Program-made: the position numbers and the translations under genes
Notes under the pieces: model-generated
Database searches by the model: none
Seen by the model: the letters and a program-made list of their open reading frames with translations, nothing else
What the model was told of the DNA's origin: nothing
Source of the DNA: Rhododendron vialii
Taxonomy: Eukaryota > Streptophyta > Magnoliopsida > Ericales > Ericaceae
Length of the DNA: 64,000 nucleotides
Reading direction: 5' to 3'
NCBI RefSeq assembly: GCF_030253575.1
Contig: NC_080563.1
Span: forward strand, 12,357,001-12,421,000
In this document: positions 59,541 through 64,000 of the stretch, one piece after another
How the letters are laid out: each line of letters opens with the position of its first letter
How positions within the stretch are numbered: the first letter of the stretch is position 1

Positions 59541-59878
59541 GAGCAAGTTCATCAATAGTTTGGTATTGCTAGTAAACAGTACACTTTTTTCATTTTATCT
59601 ACTTATATTTTTTTCAAAACTATATCAATACTATCTATTCAACATATTTTCTATTAAAATATTATTACTTTTATTTTCCTTTTTTTTTTTTAAGGAGAGA
59701 GAGAGAGTAATAAAGAAATGAGAAAGCTTGTAAACAAGACTTCTGTACATTTACCGAACCATTTCATCAAAGCCAATTTACCTCCTCTTTTACCTCCTCC
59801 GTTGTTGCTTGCTTTTGTAGATTTTCCTTCCTGTAAATTAGCAATAAAGCCAATTTACCCCACCTGATCTACTTGCTC
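59541..59878. mobile_element. Tourist-like MITE with TAA duplication
   Basis: GAGCAAGTTCATC and GATCTACTTGCTC are inverted; TAA flanks both sides (59538-59540, 59879-59881). Confidence 0.7.
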
Positions 59879-60181
59879 TAACCTTCTTGAAAAAATAATT
59901 TGGTCCTTCAATCAGATGTCGACCAATGCTACCTTGATGAGGATGGGTGGTCCGGTCTTTATGGAGTATATGTATTGTCCACTGATAAAAACTCATTTCT
60001 TACACCAGAAAAAAGTCCACTGTTGCTCCAAGTTGATTTGCATCTCAAAGTAAAACACTCAATCCCCATGTAATAATTACTCCTTCATCAATTAGATAAC
60101 CAGCCAGCACCATAATAAAGATTGACTGGCTCAATCAAATTTTAGATCTTGCATGTCAACTAAAACTCATTTTTTACACCC

Positions 60182-60185
<4 letters not shown>

Positions 60186-60221
<36 letters not shown>
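60186..60221. repeat. (GA)n microsatellite
   Basis: Uninterrupted GA run of about 17 units. Confidence 0.95.
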
Positions 60222-60226
<5 letters not shown>

Positions 60227-61164
60227 TTCAATTAATGCAGTAGTGCTTTTGACTCGCACCTATAAGCGAAAACACTAAATAAATCCCCTTATTATAGTAT
60301 GGGAGTATCATTTTTCAAAGAGGGTCGATAAATACTCAAAATTACAAGGAGATTGATATGTAGATACCAAATCATCATTTGATCATAGAATGCATTCAAT
60401 CCAAAATTACCATAGACTTCACACATCGCAGTCAGATTTCCATGAAAAGATAGCCCCAAAACAAGCCACTGCTGCATGCATTTGTGTTTAGATAACTTTC
60501 TCCCAAACAAAACCCTAATAATTAGCAACTGCAAATCCGCTCTTATTATATATTAGATAAAGGGAGACAAAAGGGATGAACCAAGAGTGGAGTAATATTT
60601 TCTTCAACAGTGGAGACAAGGAAGCTGGAGGGAAGCAAAATTAGGGCGAATATATTATTGGGTGCTCCCCGAAGTACTATGTAGTCTTGCCATGCCGTAT
60701 TTTTCACAAAGACAAGATCGCGACCACTTCATGTGGGTCACATGATCTCGTCTTGCAATCACCCAACAAAAAATGAAAGATAATATCCATACTCTATAAT
60801 TTGTAGCTAAATAAATGGTTGGGAGCAACACGTGGCACTCCGAAAATATTGAATAATTACGCGGAGAGATGACGGACAAAGGCACGGCGGGACGTTGAAT
60901 TATATTTCTCCTTTTTCTTTTTTTTTTTTCTCTCTTACTAAAAATTTTGCCCTCTGGCTCGTCGTTAGCAACCTCCATGTCCTTGTCATTAAAATAGGGA
61001 GTACATCTTTTTGTGAAGTGGTAGTACTAATTACTCGTAATTTCCAATCTTTGGACCACTGACATGTCATTATTCTGTTGTCCTTCCACTGATCCGTAGA
61101 AATCATTCCGTGGTCAATGGTTATATATACTACAGTACTACTTAATTAAAGATTCTGAAAATGG

Positions 61165-61375
61165 GGTCGGTACCGAAAATCGTAGGGACGGCCGCGCCGG
61201 GCCGTCTCCGGCTACCGGACGGTCGATCCGAGCCGTTCAAAAATTCTAAAAGAAATAAACGAGGCGGCCCTCGTGAGAATCAACGGCATCCGAGGTGTGT
61301 AGGGTGCTTGATTCGAGCACTCATTTTCGTGTATATATGCCTAGCTCGGCCGTCCCTATGATTTTGGTACCGACC
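61165..61375. mobile_element. GGTCGGTACCGA-type MITE, 211 bp
   Basis: About 30 bp at the two ends pair with one or two mismatches (GGTCGGTACCGAAAATCGTA.. / ..ATGATTTTGGTACCGACC). Same family as 53053-53289, opposite orientation. Confidence 0.85.
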
Positions 61376-61531
61376 GGTAGTGCTACTCATTAAGATTTGT
61401 GTAAGCCAACCAAACACTTCTTGTTCGTTTTAGGTATTTTAAACTTATGTGCACAATTTTTAATAAATTTTCTTCATCTCTCTTTATTCATTACTTTAAA
61501 AAATCTCTCTCAAAACGAAAATGGTCTTTTA

Positions 61532-61901
61532 GATCCCGTTCTGCTAAGGAAAATAATAATCCCTCCGTCTCGTAAAGTATGGCACTTTCACTTTTTCAGC
61601 TTTATGAAAAAATTAACTATATCTTTTAATCTGTAATATTTTTTATTAGCAATATGGATCTTGTTTGATAGATTTTAATTTGTTCTATTAAACAAAGTTT
61701 AAAAATTCGCTTAAAATATTATGGATTGAAAGATATATGCAATTTAAAAATGGCACACATTCCTGAAAATGCCAAGTTTTATAGGACGGAGGGAGTGAGT
61801 ACTTATTTTTTGAATTAAAGATAATGTATTGTGAGAAAATAACTTGTCTGTTAAAGCGGAAAAAAATAATTAAAAAATAAGAACCTTAACGGAATGGGAC
61901 T
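61532..61901. mobile_element. Tourist-like (PIF/Harbinger) MITE hosting a Stowaway
   Basis: GATCCCGTTCTGCTAAGG pairs with CCTTAACGGAATGGGACT, flanked by TTA on both sides (61529-61531, 61902-61904). Without the Stowaway it would be about 130 bp and matches the family at 1121-1276. Confidence 0.7.
61559..61795. mobile_element. Stowaway MITE nested in a Tourist-like MITE
   Basis: Left ATCCCTCCGTCTCGTAA, right ATAGGACGGAGGGAG. The left flank ends TA; the right flank is TG, probably a mutated TA. It interrupts the element 61532-61901. Confidence 0.8.
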
Positions 61902-61904
61902 TTA

Positions 61905-62432
61905 ACCTATTTTGGCCAAATAATCCGAATGGATTTTTTTTGTCCTTATTCAATTTTTTTCGTATTTGTTAGTATTGCGTCGATTTTTTTGTGAATTATT
62001 GTTTCATCATAATGAGAAGAATCTAAAAATTAAAAAATTAATATCGAATCCCATTTTGTTTTGAATAAAATACTAAAATAAGCGGCTTAGAAATAATTCA
62101 AAAAAATTGACGCAAAATTAACAAATGCGAAAAAAATTGAATAAAACGAAATAAATAATTGCCAAAATAAGTATAGTAATAAGACGTACTATGTAATTTT
62201 GTGCCTTGTTCGTTTCCCTTTATGAAAAAAAAATTCAACTCAAAAAATACTCATTACCCCTATTTTCAATCATTACTCTTCACTCATTACCCCTATCTTC
62301 AATTATTATTTTAATTTCTTTTTTTTATCTTTTTCCACTCATTACTCATACTTTCAATCATTACTTTCATAAAAAATTTCTCAAAAACTCATTCAAATAC
62401 AAAATAGATTTTTCCAAGTAATAGTAGTACTT

Positions 62433-62486
<54 letters not shown>

Positions 62487-63707
62487 TGACATCAAAGGAC
62501 AAACCCTTGTGTGAAGGCGCCCATTTCTCCCATGAACACGTGATCACCACGTGGATCCCAACTACTATCAGCCTCAAACGACCCACGTCCGGCTTTAAGC
62601 ATAAGCAAATCATTTTGTAGGGAGTAATTATTCAATGGTCTGGAAATACCGCCACATTATATTTTGGATTTTTTTTTTTTGCTTGAATAGTCCGGATTAT
62701 TTTACAATTACACGTTTATACAGGGTTCATACACTTAGTAGTAAATTCCACAAAAATGTGTGATTATATAGTGATCCGAAGTACCTCGTGGCAGTGTATA
62801 CTCCCGAACTTGTTTGGAGTATATCTTTCAGATAGTGAACACAACCAACATGCATCTGGCTGAAGTGAAACTTTAACTTCGGCTTCAAAATAGGTATAGA
62901 TTGTATAGTTCGGTCTTCTAGAGATAGTGATGTGGTGTGACGAGACAATATACAGAGATGACAGGCCGGGTACCATACCTAATCTTCCATTTTTGTAACA
63001 ATAAATACGGGCGTTCAAAATATTTTTCAAACTGTTGAACAAGTTGTCGTGTTGTGCAATTTGATTAGTTTTCCTGATTGACTGGTTTGTTCTGATCTTT
63101 CTGGTTTGTTACTCATGCTTGTTAATGGCTTATACTCTAAAAATTAAATTTCGTGTATCAGTGGCGGCTCACCCCTTTGCCAAGGGTAGTCACTTGAACA
63201 CCCCCAAAAATTTCTTCTCATAGAATATATGTAACATTTTTTTTAGTACTATTATTTTTGTGTTAACCTTTCTGGAACATTTTACCCTAACATATTTGAA
63301 CACCCTATCCCAGATTATTTGAAATTTTGAACGTCCAATCCGAAAAATCAAGCCACAAATCAATTCAATGTATACAACCCAAGTAGTCGATAAATTTTAA
63401 AAAAAAAAATTGTGGATAAAATTTGTGACTTAATAAGCGAATGTGGAATAAAATCTAACATGGGGCATGGGGTAGTTTACTGGTTTTTCTCCCCCCAAAT
63501 AAAAACACAGGAATTCAGAAAAATTTATCTTGTATCCATGTGTTGTAAAGTGAGATCCAAATAATCTTTAATTGCTTATGTGACACCAACAAGTCATTCG
63601 CCACATTTTCAATGGAATCGACCTGTTGGTGAGACTAAGTCAAGCTAGATTCTCCATCCCCCTTCCACTCCTTAAAAGGAGGCCCAGATAGGGAGGGAGA
63701 GACACAT
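61905..63707. other. AT-rich intergenic DNA
   Basis: Inverted text at about 61935-62160 (TTCGTATTTGTTAGTATTGCGTC.. facing ..GACGCAAAATTAACAAATGCG) marks a foldback related to 13081-13460. A CAGTGGCGGCTCACCC left end at 63160 has no right partner. No gene. Confidence 0.5.
62435..62483. repeat. (GA)n microsatellite
   Basis: Uninterrupted GA run of about 24 units. Confidence 0.95.
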
Positions 63708-63714
63708 GGCTAAG

Positions 63715-63891
63715 AGCATTTCCAATGCATACTCTATATCTCCAAATCTTTTTTCATTTCAGAGGAATTTCAATCCAATTCATCCTTCATATTTGTCTCC
63801 ATTTTGGAGGATTGATTTTGATCCTCCATATTTGGAGGGTCCAAAATTTATGGAGGAATATGGGCAAAAATAGAGTATATTGGATGGGAGA
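63715..63891. mobile_element. Small inverted-repeat MITE
   Basis: AGCATTTCCAATGCATACTC faces TAGAGTATATTGGATGGGAG; GGCTAAG occurs at both edges (63708-63714, 63892-63898). The 7-bp repeat is not typical, so class is open. Confidence 0.5.
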
Positions 63892-64000
63892 GGCTAAGTC
63901 TGATCATCAACTAAATCTCTCATTTTTTTTTTCAGTTGGAGAAATGGAGGAATAGAGATGTGTGAATTGGAGTTAATAGAAATAGTAAAATCCTTCAAAA

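Overview
This window looks like nuclear DNA from a flowering plant, most probably a woody eudicot. The genes are intron-rich, proteins match plant-only or plant-type families, CT/GA microsatellites sit near promoters, and the space between genes is packed with small DNA transposons. No bacterial operon, rRNA gene, convincing tRNA gene, CRISPR array or organellar block was seen. The species cannot be read from the sequence.

Three cellular genes can be supported. (1) 6402-9461 (+): a four-exon gene for a DUF863-family plant protein of 718 aa. (2) 22302-35139 (+): a complete six-exon adenine phosphoribosyltransferase (APT) gene, 182 aa, spread over 12.8 kb by transposon-loaded introns. (3) 40599-39784 (-): an intronless gene for a 271-aa protein of the plant family whose C-terminal half resembles a PARP-type fold. 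A fourth, unrecognised gene is suspected at about 46.37-53.17 kb, where exon-like blocks with consistent splice phases run into a MITE.

Mobile DNA dominates. A 5,498-bp, apparently complete hAT transposon (16529-22026) carries an intact BED-finger transposase gene, 12-bp perfect terminal repeats and a perfect 8-bp target duplication. It sits about 20 bp upstream of the probable APT TATA box. Other hAT-type elements with 8-bp duplications lie at 2744-3562, 30289-31185, 37530-39406 and 57022-57477. APT intron 3 holds a TRIM retrotransposon with a 5-bp duplication, an inverted partial LTR at its left end and a hAT element nested inside it; a 5'-truncated LINE with a 10-bp duplication lies nearby. 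APT intron 2 holds a second TRIM, a SINE fragment and tandem duplications. tRNA-derived SINEs, Stowaway, Tourist-like and Mutator-like MITEs and many long inverted repeats fill the rest.

Layout: 0-4 kb, hAT remnants; 4-9.5 kb, DUF863 gene; 9.5-16.5 kb, MITEs and AT-rich intergenic DNA; 16.5-22.0 kb, autonomous-looking hAT; 22.0-35.2 kb, APT gene; 35.2-39.7 kb, intergenic with a hAT; 39.8-40.7 kb, PARP-fold-like gene; 40.9-46.3 kb, MITEs and AT-rich DNA; 46.3-53.2 kb, candidate unknown gene; 53-64 kb, mostly MITEs. The genes share no obvious pathway.
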